A stretch of DNA of 64,000 nt from Dipteronia dyeriana (GCA_032871835.1 CM065296.1:13160001-13224000), one strand, 5' to 3'; shown: positions 1 through 12,683, counted from the first letter of the stretch. Notes: generated from the letters alone by a model not told the origin. A program made the numbers and translations.

Positions 1-331
1 AAATTTTATGGTAACAAGACCATACAAAGGTCAATTTTGAAAAACACTTAAATCATTAAAAACCATTCTTTCGAAACTAGACACATTACTCAAAATAACT
101 CAACCAAATCTAACTCATTGCATACAACAAGTAATCATATGATTAAAAGCAATGCATGATCATGGAAACATAAATACGATCATAGAAATTCAATAACAAA
201 AAAAAAAGAACATACATGAAGTGCAAGTATGATTGTGAAGGAATGCACACATGAGCAATGAGAAACAAGGAATAAATGCATGTCAATACTAATGCATATA
301 AGTGTGTGTGTGTGTGTGTGTGTGTGAGTGA

Positions 332-367
<36 letters not shown>

Positions 368-522
368 AACTAAATCTCTTCAAAGAGTTAAAGTCAATTG
401 AGTATACCTTTTAAGCTTGAGCTTGGTCATGAACAAGGATCACCTAAACTACCCTTACATGATAATCCCCAAATGTGGTTTGTCATTCTAAATAATCCAA
501 TCAAAAAACCAAGGAACTTACA
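1..522 (-). repeat. 3' LTR of element A (partial)
   Basis: The minus strand reads TGTAAGTTCCTTGG from 522 downward and matches the start of the 5' LTR at 5987, including the shared segment with GTGACCAAGCTCAAGC. The remainder of the LTR lies left of the window. Positions 1-120 diverge in length from the matching part of the 5' LTR, which shows indels since insertion. Confidence 0.8.
300..366. repeat. (GT)n microsatellite in LTR of element A
   Basis: An almost pure GT run with a short GAGT interruption lies inside the 3' LTR. The matching site in the 5' LTR (about 5824-5832) has only a few GT units, so the run grew after insertion. The cysteine- and threonine-rich reading frame on the minus strand here is a by-product of the repeat. 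Confidence 0.9.
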
Positions 523-1892
523 ATCTCCCCATTTGGCTATTTCGTGACAAACCACCACTCATATATTATCCTCACAAAATATAAAAAACAACTAGAGGTC
601 AACAAAAAGTTTTTCTACATTACAAAGAGCTGCCTAAACACTAGAACTTCAAGTCATCCATCTCTTGTAGAATCAACACATCCCTACAAAATAATATAAC
701 TACACTATCCAAGACAAGTGTATGTGAGGTGATCAATAAAGATAAAAATACGAGCAGTTTGCATACAACATCAACAAGCACCATGCAATAACAATACAAA
801 TGCAAATGCTCCCCCTAAATAGGTTAACTCCCCCTCAAAAGTCAATCTCCCTTCATATGCAACTCTCGACTTCCTTTTAAAACATGCCACTCCCTTAAAA
901 TCAATCTCCCCTCATATTCAACTCTCAAGTCCCCCTGAATCCACACTACTCCCGTCACAAGATAGGCAAAGGAGTATTCCCCAATCGGGTCATTTAGCAA
1001 AGAGAGATATTTGCAAGTAAAAGATGCATAATCATATACAACAACTTTATACAATTTAATTAAGTGAGAGAGAAGAGCAAGCAAGTTTAATTTTAAATAA
1101 ATGTTTGAAGTGATTGCCTTGGATGAAAGACATGAAACATTAACTTTCAAAAACATGGTATTTGGTAAAGTAAATATCAAAAGAGGTTCCAAAAGAAGTC
1201 AAACTAATTTGCACCCTTTTGTCATTTGAACACAAGATAAGAAGAGAAAGCTTTCAAAAGACACAAGCAATATTATCAATTCTTAACGACCAATCAAGAC
1301 ATGGATATAAAATCCTTATTGATAGAAGGGATATAAAATCATTATTGATTGTTGTCTTGTTCAACCATCAAAAAGAGAGACAAGGCTAAATTGGATAAGA
1401 CATCCTTATTAGTTGAATGGACACAATATCCTTATTGAGTTTAGCCTTGTCAATTACGTTCACACACATTTGCACACAAATACTTCATGCATAATATTTA
1501 AGCATGTCAAACTCAAGTTCACATAAACATGGAGATAAATTTTGGGTCAATCAAATGTACTACCCAATCAATTTTGCTAGTATAAAAATGCATGTTTGAA
1601 CATAAATGTGACATGGATTTCAAACAAAGCAAAGACACACTCATTGAATAAAAAGTCATATAATAGTAAATGCAACCATGATACTCAAGCAATTAATTAC
1701 AGAGCATAAAATTGAACAATTATTTTTGCTTATTGCAATGCAAGTTCGCTCTTTTTGCTTAAGCTCCCCAAATAGGGTCAATCTAAAATAAGTCAAAAGA
1801 GGTTATGAGTCCCTATATACCAAGTCTATTGGACCTAGTTGTGCCTATGGGTAAAACTTGGCACAATGGCATGTGGGTTCATCTTTTCTAAT
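523..1892 (-). other. Noncoding internal block and polypurine tract of element A
   Basis: About 1.4 kb between the end of gag and the 3' LTR, with no supported protein. Where an autonomous copia element would carry pol there is only AT-rich sequence. The part next to gag (about 1745-1800, read on minus) contains a segment with TTTGGGGAGCT that is also present in element B near 47985. The end next to the LTR (523-534) is the polypurine tract AATGGGGAGAT. Confidence 0.65.
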
Positions 1893-3930
1893 TCACTTAG
1901 GTGACACATTGTCATTCCAAGTAGTCAAGGTTATCATATTTCTCCTAGGATCATTGACTCTAGATTTCCTAGGCACATGCATATTGACTTTAGCCCTATT
2001 TCTTTCAATCATGCTCTTAGTTCTACACATGTTAATATATTTAAAGCAATTTGGTCTAATATGACCATTAACACAATAAAAATGACATGTAGGAATAAAA
2101 TAAAGGGTCATACCATTCCTTTGTTAATGAGTTGGAGAAGATTGCTTCCTTGGTTGGTGGTATTTAGGTTAAGGAAAGCTTGCTTGATGTGCTCTCCTTG
2201 GTTGAGCTTAAGCTTGACTCATTGGTACCACCTTAACTTGGACATTTTTAGAGCACTCTCCTAGTTCAATTTTCTTCCTAGGATGAAGTTGAGGAAGAGG
2301 TTCTTTGAAGTCCATGCTCTTGACAAATTTCGTCTTGCTAGGAGTTGAGGTCTCTTTGCCATCTTCAATTCCTAAACCTCTTTTGACACTTGGCTTCTTG
2401 CCAACTCCCAACATATGGTCAAGCTTCTTTGTGCTTGAAGTCATCTTAGCAATCAACTCTCTAGCCTCTCTAAGCTCCTTCTTCAAGCTTTCTTCCACCT
2501 TTCTTCCATTGTTCACTTTCTCGCTTAAGTGAGTTACTTCGGTTGATAGGTTGAGGTTCTCTTCCTTTAGCCTTCGAACCTCTTTCTTCATCTTCAACCT
2601 TGAGATTTGAAAATGCTCAATGAACCCTTCAAGGTTCATACTCTCTACAATTCCATTTGTAGAGCGAGATGAGGAACTCTTATTACTTGAGTCATCTTCT
2701 TTTTATATTTCCACATTTTCATCACTTGAGGATGTGATGCTTTCATCACTTTCCCTCTTGGTAGCTTCATAAAAATTACTTTTAGCTACCTCTTCATCTA
2801 CTCATTTTTCAGGGTCACTACTTAAGGCTTTATTGCCTTTTTCTACATCTTCTACAAAAGAGGCTCCAAAAGCCATGTAGTTTAGACTAACCTCTTCATC
2901 ACTTGAGGAATCTTCTTCACTTCCACTATCACTTGGTGAGGCAACCAGAACCTTTCCTTTCTTCTTCTTCTTCTTCTTCTTCTTCTTCTTCTTCTTCTTC
3001 TAATTAGCACACTCGGTGGCAATGTGACCGAACCCACCACATTCATAGCATTGAATTTTCTTCTTGGAATCCATCTTGTGAGATTTCTCCACTTTCTTGA
3101 AGGGATTCTTGTGCTTCAATTCCTTTCCTTTGGATCCAAAGCCCTTCTTGTTAATTTTGATGAACTTCTTAAATTTCTTCACCATAAGCCATTTCTTCAT
3201 CTGAGTAATCTTCTTTCTTCTCCACTTTAGAAGTCTTCAAAGCCATGCTCTCTTACTTCGTGGAAGGTGTAGGTGTAGAGGTCCACCTAGACTTATAAGC
3301 GAGAAGCCTTCTAATCACTTCACTCGGTTTCATTGACTTGTAATCACTATTTTCTTCAAGAGCCGTCACCTTGGATTCGAATCTAGGAGGAAGTGACCTC
3401 ATGATCTTTTGCTTGATCCTTCTATTCGAATATGGGTCACCTAGTTGATGGCTTTGATTTACGATGTCCATCAACTTCACTTGGAAGTTATTAAAGCACA
3501 CATCCTCCTCTATCCTAATCATCTCAAATTGTGTTTAGAGGACTTGAAGCTTGGAGTCTTTGACTACTTTGGTTCCTTCATGAGCCATTTATAGAATATC
3601 CCAAGCCTCATTTGCATTCTTAGTGTTTTGAACCAATTTGTATTGATTGTCGTCCATGGCACTCAAAATGGCATGCATTGCCTTGTTGTTCCACTTGGAA
3701 GCTTCAAATTCTTGTGTGCTCCATTAAGACTTAGGCTTGATGACTTCATCTCCATCATCGATGGTCATTGTTAGAGGCGTGTATCCATCTTCAATCGCCA
3801 TCCATGCACAGTCATCTATTTGGAAAATATAAGACTCCATCTTGCCTTTTCGTGAGGCATAATTATCACCCTTAAGCAAATGTGGTATTATGCTTGAAGC
3901 TCCCTCTTTACTCATCCTAAGCTCACTCAT
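1893..3930 (-). pseudogene. Decayed gag of element A (capsid-like domain, coiled coil, two zinc knuckles)
   Basis: On the minus strand a start at 3930 (MSELRMSKEG) opens a copia-type Gag. Order: an N-terminal region ending near 3724; a UBN2-like capsid segment (3253-3522) with LPPRFESKVTALEE; a first CCHC knuckle, CYECGGFGHIATEC, at 3000-3060; an acidic, serine-rich stretch; a leucine/lysine-rich coiled coil (2208-2639); and a second knuckle-like motif, CHFYCVNGHIRPNC, near 2040-2080. Stop codons interrupt it at several points, and the frame changes between 3253 and 3200. A (TTC)n run at 2961-3000 encodes lysines beside the first knuckle. The long Gag with a post-knuckle coiled coil recalls the Maximus/Sirevirus group of copia elements; that assignment is inferred. 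It is not functional as it stands. Confidence 0.75.
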
Positions 3931-4033
3931 AGTGTTTGGGTTATAAATGAGATGCAGATGAAATAAAACAAATAAACAATCGATATGAAAAATGTAAGGT
4001 ACACACAAACACGGATCACCTAGGTATGTCTAG

Positions 4034-4053
4034 GCACCTGCTCTGATACCAAT
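4034..4053 (-). other. Primer binding site of element A
   Basis: Directly after the 5' LTR the minus strand reads ATTGGTATCAGAGCAGGTGCC. The TGGTATCAGAGC core is the usual plant copia primer binding site, complementary to the 3' end of initiator tRNA-Met. Confidence 0.85.
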
Positions 4054-5987
4054 TGAAATTCCCTAGAAAATGTGTCTATAAACCTAGAGAGGGGTGAATA
4101 GGTTTTAATCAAGTTAATTACCATTTTTTCTTGATTAGTCAATATTCAAAATTCGCCCAATAAAACAAACATACAACATCAAGTGTAACAATGCGGAATT
4201 AAAATTAACACAAGATGTATACGGGGAAAACCCTCCAAACGAGAAAAAACCATAGGCTGTTAAGTGTGTCACACTCGATCGTAGAAATCCACTTTATGAG
4301 CAAGGGTTACACCCTCAAGTGATTCTTGGACTCTCACTCTCAACAACCTCAGGCTATGGCAACCGCCACCCGCCACTCACCACTCTTGGTTCAGCCCCTA
4401 GTGATATCCCCTGATACACTCCTCTTTGCGTGATTGTCTCCTACTCTACCCCCATGTGTCTTTTTTAGTGGCACCCGACCAATTGCTTGCCGACCAATTG
4501 CTTGCCAACCCTTCCTTTGGTTGCAAGAATTGAATTTGCTTGTACACTACACACCAGTTGCCACAAGACTTAATTCTTAATGAAGAGATCAACAACATAT
4601 GTGAATATATAACAATATTCTAAATGCAAATAATGCTAGGCAACACTAAATGCTTGTCTAGGAATTCAAGAATGCCATTAAGTACAATTCCTAGATATCA
4701 ATGTCTATATGAATGCTCATAAAGACTTAACTAGATGTGAACATGCAATGTTACAATCTAGCTATCAAACAAAGCCATTTCAACATATGTTGCCATTAAG
4801 CATGACATAGTCATTAAATGCAATCATCAAAATGCAATCAATATGACCTAATTAGCCAGAGGAAAATATAACCTATATGCTAGCTATCACAATACAACAA
4901 CCCAAACATCAACAACAATCTCTACTTATAATAAAAATCCTAATCTAGAGGCATACAAGTTATATAAGAGATATCTTGTTAAGCTATAACACAAGAATGA
5001 TGAAAATGGTGTTCTACCTACCAAGTTACATGTGTTGATAAAGACCCATGCCAATAAACATCCTAGATAAAGCTAGATGATGTTTGTTTCATGAAAGGAC
5101 GACAGGTGTTTGGGTTTGGAGAGTTAAAGAAGCAATATATGTGGTTTCTCTCACTAGGGGAGCTCTTTCTCTCACTAAGATATGAATTTGTGAGCTCTAT
5201 ATCTGATATGGGAAGAAGATGATATATATAAGGTGTAAAAATGAGCTGCACAAGAAAAGACATTTTTGCCCAAATCAGGTTTTTCGTTATAGGTTCCGCA
5301 TCATGAGGGGGCAAAAACTTTGGAAGCGAAAATTGCTACCAAGTTTTTCGGGGCCATCTTCGCATGTGGAGGGGCCAAAATGTTTGGAAGCGAAAATTGC
5401 TGCCAAGATTTTTGGCGCCATTTTTATTTCGAGGCTCGCGCGAATTCCACTCTAAGCACATTAGCTTGAAATTCAAGCGGTTCAAAACATGGCCAAACGA
5501 CTTTAAAACCTTACGTATAATATATCGTTGGAAAGGTATGGAAGTCTAATTTCAACTCAATTAACAAAATGTGATTTGGATGATTGTAGAAAAATATATG
5601 GTCAAATGAGTGACCAAATAATTAAACCAAATCTAACTCGTTGCACACAATAAGTAATCATATGATTAAAAGCAATGCATGATCATGGAAACATAAATGC
5701 AATCATAGAAATGCAATAACATAAAAAAAACATATATGAAGTGCAAGTATGATTGTGAAGGAATGCATACATGAGCAATGAGAAACAATGAATAAATACA
5801 TGTCAACACAAATGCATGTAAATGTGTGTGTGCAACTAAACTCTTCAATGAGTTAATGTCAAGTGAGTATACCTTTTAAGCTTGAGCTTGGTCACGAACA
5901 AGGATCACCTAAACTACCCTTACATGATAATCCCCAAATGTGGTTTTTCATTCAAAATAAGCCTATCAAAAAACCAAGGAACTTACA
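4054..5987 (-). repeat. 5' LTR of element A (1934 bp)
   Basis: On the minus strand it begins TGTAAGTTCC at 5987 and ends GGGAATTTCA at 4054, with the primer binding site next. Its 3' half aligns with the 3' half of the element B LTRs: both have the CTGAGGTTGT-GAGAGTGAGAGTCC segment, the TTAACAGCC segment and the end CTCTAGGTTTA. Here the C-tract before CTCTAGG is only four bases, against 9-30 in element B. Confidence 0.85.
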
Positions 5988-7892
5988 AGGGGGATTATAA
6001 ACGAGGCACAATCATTGCCCTCTCAGTTGGGTGCTGCCCCCATCCTTTTGGACGAAAAGTAGGATGACGATCAGGGGACTTTAACTGAACTATATTTGAG
6101 GGAGCAACGATCAAAGAAAAAGAGTGATCGGGTGGTTACGACGACTTTTGTTGTCCCATATGAAACAACTAAGGTAGTGGATGAGGCAATAGCTCCACCT
6201 TACCACCGGTCTCCTCAAATTCAACATGATTATCCTCCAACGGGTCCTTTAGCACATCGCCCGGGGAAGACTCCCATGGAATTTTCAGTCAGGCACCAAA
6301 TAGTTTTCACAGATTCTGACTCTGATGATGGGAAGCATAACTCGTAGGAGTTATCTATTGACGACAATGTGTTAGACGTCACAGAGGAATAGATGATTGG
6401 TCCGATGTCAAAGTCGAATGTTGATGCTGCAGTGGAATTAGTTGAAGATGCTCTAGTAGTCCAGCTTGGGGGTAAGTCCCCCCTTACACCACCTGAGTCT
6501 CTAGTTAAGGGTGGTGTCAGTGGAGGTCAAGCTTCTAAGGTTACCTTTCATGTTGGTGAGGGTGTCGAGGCTGGTTCAACCATTCCTATGGCGCTGCCGA
6601 ACGTTTCTGCTTCCAACCGGACCGTTCCATCAAAAACTCTGAACATCCCAACTTCTGGATCTCCTCACTTGAGTGAACTTCGAGCTGATCCCCTTTCCAT
6701 GCTTCAGTCCATGTTAACTGGTAAGGGATACATTGGTGATGGCTATTAGAGAGGGCACAGGGTTACTAGCCCATCTAAGAGGATTCGAATGGTCTTTAAT
6801 AACAAAATCTTTACAAGTGCCCTCTTTATTATTTTCCATTTGCCTACCTCATCAATTCCTTAACTCATACTTTGTTTATAGGCGGTAGAGGAGCTGACTC
6901 GGTCCTTGGCTGATGAGAAGAGGCAGGCCACAAAGATATCTCTGATAAAGAAAGCCCTTGCTGAAAAAGAAGATGCACTCAAGTCTTCTTCTGCCAGCGT
7001 CTTTAAAGTCAAACAATATGAGAAGGAGCTAAGAACCCACGATGTGACTAAGCTTGCTTTAAGAAAGACAATAACCAACGTTCAGAATAGAGCTTCCATA
7101 TCTACAACAGCTCTCGAATAGCTCACTTCGAGAAATGTTGAATTAGAGATGAGGATCACCAAAGCTAAGAAGTTGAACGCTCAGCTTGAGTCTAGGGTAA
7201 ATTTGGCTGAAACGGCGATGAAAGAGGCCCGGGAGGCTACTCGGCTTGCCCAAGACACCCTTACCTCTGCTCAAGAGGTTATGCTTACAACGCAACAGGC
7301 ATCTGAGAAGGCTTGGATGCATTACGAATTCTTGTCTAGAGACTTGGAGCAGTAATAGGTTAGCATGGAAGTGCTTTCTCAGGAAGCTAGGTCAGCCCTA
7401 GAGGTTTAAAATATGGATCGTTATAAAAGGTCTCCAGCTTTCGATGTTGTCACATTGAGGGAATTTGAGAGGGGGCTGACCACCGCTCGGACTTTCTTCA
7501 GAGTCAGAGAGAGATCTTTTGATGAGGCTTGTCGTAAATAGGATCGAGCAATAAAGAAGCATAAGGATGAGTCCCTGAAGGCCATCAAGAACCAGAGGAT
7601 TTGCTGGAGAGCTTACTGTCGGTCGATCGGGAAGGACCCTCATCTTATGCATCTGGAGCTTCCTTCAGCATCTTCTTTGGTCACTTTCCATGCCAATGAA
7701 GAGAGTAATTCTTTGACTAAGGGTGCCAATATTGGTCCATTACCAAGCGCAGACTATTCTCCTTTTTTGGCTGATGACCTTGAGGACATCATCACCTGGT
7801 CGGATTTTGAAGGCGCAAGCCAAGATCGTAGGGATGATGCCCCTTCTGGTGGTTCTGGGCCCGAAGGCCTATCTAAAACCCTAAATGTTTAG
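5988..7892 (+). pseudogene. Antisense gene of element D, 3' two-thirds (coiled-coil protein)
   Basis: Transcribed against gag-pol. It aligns along its length with 55930-57823 of element C. Visible parts: a proline-rich segment (6096-6347), a segment starting MIGPMSKSNV (6393-6749), a putative intron (about 6812-6881, acceptor TTTATAG), a long charged coiled coil (6906-7355) with repeated Ala/Glu/Lys heptads, and a C-terminal part with RYKRSPAFD, RAYCRSIGKDP and FHANEES, ending at 7892. In-frame stops at 6390-6392 and 6747-6749 are also present in element C. The donor of the intron is GTAAG in C but ACAAG here. The N-terminal PF04195-like part is missing because element A interrupts the gene. 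Cellular function is unknown; additional antisense ORFs are reported for Tat-lineage elements. Confidence 0.7.
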
Positions 7893-8803
7893 AAATTTCC
7901 TTTTTGTAATCTCAATCTTGTAACCGCATATTTCTTTAATGAAATGGAGATTTACTCCATTTGCTATCTCTAAGTACTTTGTAACTAACTGTTGTCATTT
8001 ATCAACCCGAATTATGTGAGTCGAGCCACATGTAAGTTAATCGTTCTGGTTATGATCACATCTTTATCTACAATCCCTCTAATCTTGACCAGGACTCCTT
8101 ATCAACCCAAACTAATAATGAGTTTGTCATCATAATTTTGGCCAAGCAACTCTGGGTGGCAGAGCTTGTAGTGGCTCTTACATAGGGTCGGGGGTTTTGC
8201 TCGGGTCCCTGACCATCACATCGTTGATATATCAAGAAGTGTATTTTGTAACCCATTTACATGGTATCTAGTTTATAGACTCTTGTCTTTTATCTGTCAA
8301 CTAGGTCATTGGGATGTCTCTCAATAGTCTGTTGATCAAGATTCGTTGCAACAAGGAATCTTGTATTTTACTTACTTAGCATTTGCTCAGACTGCACTAT
8401 TTTTCAAGTAAAAATATTCATCCCCTGTTCAACTTACGGCACATCCCATTAGGGTTTATGTTCTGAAGGCGCCCTAACAGTGCTTTATTACACCCAGTTA
8501 GTTTTGTGAGTGTACGATGCCTTTATGACATACATTTTCGGCCCCCTCATTGGGCCTCTCGGGCGCTCTCATTTGATACCAAGCAATTTCTAAGTGCCCC
8601 GAGATTGCTTTTGAACATGAAAGCAAAGTTTTTTAACACTGTTCTTAACCTTCAAAACTATTACCTCGAATGGGGCTTTTATTAAATGCTGAAAAGTGAA
8701 CATAAAATAATCAAGCAACAAAATAAAACTAATTTCTAGGGAAGTAAAAGAAAATAAGAAAGACCAAGGGACCACTAAGAAAATAAGAAAGACCAAGGGA
8801 CCA
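7893..8803. other. Convergent 3' region between antisense gene and pol of element D
   Basis: About 0.9 kb without a supported protein, lying between the stop of the antisense gene and the end of pol. It aligns with 57824-58813 of element C, including segments around 8320-8370 (GATCAAGATTCGTTGCAAC) and 8540-8600 (GGCCCCCTCATTGGGCCTCT). A short direct duplication of about 30 bp with AAGACCAAGGGACCACTAAG lies near 8752-8810. Confidence 0.6.
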
Positions 8804-9881
8804 CTAAGGGTAAAACAATTTTAAGTATTGAGCATTGCATGGTCTGGGCAAATTGCTTTCTTCTGATCAAGCAAGGCGATATGCCCCATATCCTGCTAAC
8901 CCGACCACCTTGTACGGAACTTCCCATTTGTAAGTCAGGGTTCCACCTGACTTGTCTCTTGTACTGGGTGACACCATTTTTAGAAATAGGTCTCCAAGTT
9001 GGAATCTCCTGATTTGAACAAGCGAGTTGTAGTATCTAGCAACCCTTTGCTGGTAGGTTGTTGTCCTGATTCTTGACATGTCTCTTCTTTCTTCCAACTC
9101 GTCTAGGTTTTGTCTCATCATCTCAACGATCAACTCGGGGTGGAAGAGATACACCCTGGGCGAGTTATGAATGACCTCGATCGGGATTATTGCCTCTACC
9201 CCAAATGCCAATGAATAAAGGGTTTCCCCTATTGAAGTTCGTTTTGTGGTTCGATATGCCCATAAAACCTTATGTAGCTTGTCCGGCCAGCTTCTTTTTT
9301 TTTGGCATCTAGTTTCCCTTTACTACTTCAATCTGACTGTTGGTCTGTGGGTGAGTCGGTGTCGCATAATAATTCCTTATGCCGAAGTCATGGCACATGT
9401 TCCTGAAATTATCACTATCAAATTGGGTTCCATTGTCCGTAATTATTGTGTCTGGGATTCCAAACCGATAGATAATATTCTTCTTAACAAAACTTGTTAT
9501 ATTGGCTTCGGTTATATGTATTAGCGCCTCTGCCTCAACCCATTTGGTGAAGTAATCCACAGCCACGATTGCGTGCTTCGTTCCGCCTTTGGTTACAGCT
9601 AGCATTAGGCCGATCAGATCCAACCGCCACATAGCAAATGGCCAAGGTGACGACTAGCTCCTTAATTGTTCGGGAGGCTTCTTTATGTTGTTGACTACCC
9701 ATTGACAACTCCCACATTGTTTGGTGATAGCCTGAGCGTCTTGAAATAGGGTTGGCCAATAAAAGCCTTGTCTGATAATTTTATGTGCTAAGCTTCTGCC
9801 TCCTGAGTGATTTCCACAAACTCCCCCGTGGATGCTTTCTAATATCCGTCTGTGTTCCATGGGGCAAACACATCTTTGCAA
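8804..9881 (-). pseudogene. Integrase of element D (decayed)
   Basis: Minus strand, after RNase H. The H2C2 zinc-binding part (9654-9881) has H-x-GVCGNHSGGRS and CGSCQW. The catalytic core (9309-9632) shows the first Asp in VDYFTKW, the second in ITDNGTQF (near 9421-9445) and the Glu in SQIEVV after a HPQTN motif. The C-terminal part (8867-9211) keeps KWEVPY, a form of the GPY/F module. An in-frame TGA replaces an Arg codon just after YRLA, and the frame then continues to a TAG at 8804-8806. All three catalytic residues survive, but frame changes between segments mean it is not translatable as one protein. Confidence 0.8.
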
Positions 9882-10079
9882 GGCTTTTGAGAATCCTCTC
9901 CTATACAGCTCTCCCCGGCCATTGAATACCTTGTAGCTTTATACCTGAGGCGTTTTGCTTCAGTTGCTTATATTGAAAGTGTCCTTTTTTCCAAGTATTC
10001 CCTGATCGGAGTCATCCATGTGATTTAACCTCCTTCAACCGTTTCCACTTTTGACACCTCTTCTTGGTCCTCGATGCTC

Positions 10080-11093
10080 GGTCTTTTGAGGTGAGCGACT
10101 GGGATGGTCTTTAACTGCACATCGATGGTGGCTGATGCTAATTTTTATAGAGCGACTGTTTTTTCATTCCTTTACCCCAGGAATCTGGGTGATTTTGTAT
10201 GTCTTGAATCACCCTAGTAATGCTTTGGTTATCCACAAATATGCAACCATATTGCCATCTTTTGCTTGATATTCATCCAATATTTGGTTCACAACCACCT
10301 ACGAGTCGTTGAATATTTCTAGCTCATCTGCTCCTAGGGCGGTGCAGACTCTAAGTCGTGCCAAAATTGCCTCATATTCTGCCATGTTGTTAGTGGCTTT
10401 GAAGTTAAAACGCGAGGCACACTCTACTTGATCTCCTTTTATAGTGGATATAACTATCCCGGCCCCGATGTCGTGCGTGTTTGACAACCCATCTATATGT
10501 AGCTTCCATGCAAATTCATTTTTCTCTTTCAACATCCTGATTACCTCGTTATTTGGTTCATTAAATGCAGAGATTAAGTCAGCCACAGCTTGCCCCTTTA
10601 TTGCGACCTTTGGTATGTATGCTATCTCAAATTTGTTCAACTCCACAACCTACTTTTTCAGTCTTCTGGACACTTCAGGCTTGGACAAATTTTGCTTTAG
10701 GGGGTAGTCCGTGTAGACCTCAATCCTGTATGCTTGGAAATACGGCCTTAGCTTCCTGGTTGCAGTTACCAGGGCTAGTGCCATTTGCTCTACTGGAGAG
10801 CACATTGTCTTCGCTGGTAATAATGTTTTACTGGTATAATACACCGGTTTCTATACCCCTTCATCCAGCCTAACTAATACTAACCTTGTCGCCACAGGCA
10901 TCACCGACAGGTATAAGTAGAGTACTTCTCCTTCAAGGGGTTTGGACAGTACTTGAGCTATCCCCAAATATTCCTTTATCTTTTTTAATGCGTGTTCGCA
11001 TTCGGTGCTTCATTCTACCCTCTTCCCTTTCTTGATTGCTTTGAAAAAAATGAAGACATTTATAAATTGACTTGCTGATGAATCGGTTCAGAG
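10080..11093 (-). pseudogene. RNase H and second (archaeal-type) RNase H-like domain of element D
   Basis: The segment at 10650-10844 (YYTSKTLLPAKT, then YFQAYRIEVYTD) is the RNase H domain next to the reverse transcriptase. The segment at 10299-10646 has LHIDGLSN, TNNMAEYEA and EIFNDS, which carry Asp, Glu and Asp at spacing typical of an archaeal-type RNase HI. Two such domains in a row are a known mark of Tat-lineage elements. Frame breaks separate the parts, and element C holds a more complete version at 60073-61155. Confidence 0.75.
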
Positions 11094-11945
11094 ATGCTCA
11101 ACACCCCATTAGTCTTTGAATTTCCTTCAATATCCTCGAGGTCCACATCTCCTCTAGTGCTTTTATTTTTTCTGGATTCACTTTTATCCCTCTCTGGTGG
11201 ACTTGAAAGCCTAACAATCTACCCGAGGGCACCCAAAAATGCATTTTTTTGGATTGAGCTTCATGCCATACTTTTACAGCACTTCGAACGTTTCTCTAAG
11301 GTCTGTTACATGCTCTTTCGACGTTATGCTTTTGGTCAGCATATCGTCCACACATACTTCCATTTTCCTGCTAATTTGTCGGGCGAACATCTTGTTCACC
11401 AATCTCTAGTCAGCATTAAAGGATGTCTTATCCTCGTCGGGTTCAAACATTTGGATCTGATTATATCTCGAGTATGCATCCATGAAGCTCAATAACTCAT
11501 GATCGGTTGTTGCATCCACTAACTGATCAATACGGGGAAGGGGGAAACTGTCATTCAGACACGCTTTGTTGAGGTCTGTGAAATCCACGCACATCCTCAA
11601 TTGGCCATTCTTCTTTTTGACCAATACCACATTGGCTACCCATTCAGGGTATTTAACCTCCCTTATTGATCCCGATGCCAACAATTTCTCTACTTCTTCT
11701 TTGATCGCCTTGCTTCTCTTCGAGTTAAATAGTCTCCTTTTCTAAACAACTGGCTTGCGGTCGGGGTCAACTGCCAAGCTGTGCGAAATTATTTTTGGGT
11801 CAATTCCTGGCATATCCTCATGTTTCCATGCGAATATATCTTTGTAATCTCTTAACAGCCCAACTATCTCATTCTGCAGCTGCTCCGTCAGCTGAGCCTC
11901 GAGTCTTACAGCCTTCTCGGGACTGCTATCATCGATGGCAATCAC
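11094..11945 (-). pseudogene. Reverse transcriptase of element D (internal deletion, YxDD changed)
   Basis: The N-terminal part (11742-11945) has AWKHEDMPGIDPK. The fingers/palm part (11406-11684) has VVLVKKKNGQLRMCVDFTDLN and FMDAYSRYNQI, which includes a catalytic Asp. Compared with element C, about 65-75 bp are missing near 11405-11415; that block encodes the conserved KVM-FGLKN region. Near 11340-11360 the catalytic motif reads VCVDDML, so Tyr of YxDD has become Cys. Both faults would inactivate the enzyme. Confidence 0.8.
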
Positions 11946-12176
11946 TATAGTCGGTTCATCTTCCTGGCTTTTCCCATCTTATAAAGGTATCTCCCTTAGG
12001 TCCAGGTTGAACCGAGTCAGAGTTTCTGCTTTGATTTTCATGTCATCGATCTTCTGGCTTTAACACTCCTCAAGAGTATACACTTGCATTACTCCCGACT
12101 CTGTTTTCTCCCTATATATGGTCAAATTCACCTTTCATGCCCACTCTTGCAAACTTTTCATGACTCTCACTCTTGC

Positions 12177-12683
12177 TTATGTCGGGAATTTAACCATTAA
12201 CGTGTAAGTGGCGGTCACGTCTTTTTTCTTGTTCAAGAAGGGTCGACCTAGCAAGGCTTTGTATGGCCAATTTTCCACGCTCGTAACCACAAAATCTAGT
12301 AGCACTGTCTTGGTGTAGGAAGAGCTTCCAATCTCTACAGGCAGATTTACCATCTCGAGCGATCTCACCTCCGCTCCTCTAAAGCCTCTAAGCGGGACTT
12401 TGAGTGGCTGAAGGTCTCTTCTTTAGAGCCCGAGCTGGTAAAACACTTCCATACTAAGAATGTCTGTCGAGCTTCCATTGTCAATGAGAACCCTTCTTAC
12501 TTCCTTATGGCAATTACAGACTGACACCACAATTGCATCTTTCGGTCTGACTTCTGACTCGTAGGAGTCTGCTTCGGTGAAAACTATAAGGTATCGACCA
12601 TGTTTGAGCTTTTTTTGGTCGGGTCCTAATAGATTTACCTCTAGGTTTCTCTGGCCATATATGGCTTCTCTTACTTCAGACAT
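12177..12683 (-). pseudogene. Aspartic protease region of element D
   Basis: The minus-strand frame 12423-12683 contains RRVLIDNGSSTDIL, the active-site Asp-Asn-Gly version of the retropepsin triad, near 12465-12485. The frame 12177-12368 continues with NWPYKALLGRPFLN, which matches the region downstream of protease in Tat elements. The two pieces are separated by a stop in the track between 12368 and 12423. Confidence 0.75.

Larger units (their letters stand above)
1..5987 (-). mobile_element. Element A: gag-only Ty1/copia-type LTR retrotransposon (truncated by window edge)
   Basis: Read on the minus strand, this runs from a 5' LTR (4054-5987) through a primer binding site, a decayed gag (1893-3930) and a noncoding block to a polypurine tract and the start of the 3' LTR (522 down to the window edge). 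Both LTRs open with TGTAAGTTCC. No protease, integrase, reverse transcriptase or RNase H is found in the 3.5-kb internal region, so the element is non-autonomous. It interrupts the antisense gene of element D at position 5988. The target duplication cannot be tested because the other end is outside the window. Element B at 40118-51326 is a diverged relative with the same layout. Confidence 0.85.

Noticed and set aside
180..383. Thr/His-rich open frame on the minus strand
   Set aside because: Produced by the (GT)n microsatellite.
8752..8810. Short direct duplication near the end of pol in element D
   Set aside because: A simple tandem duplication of about 30 bp; not informative by itself.
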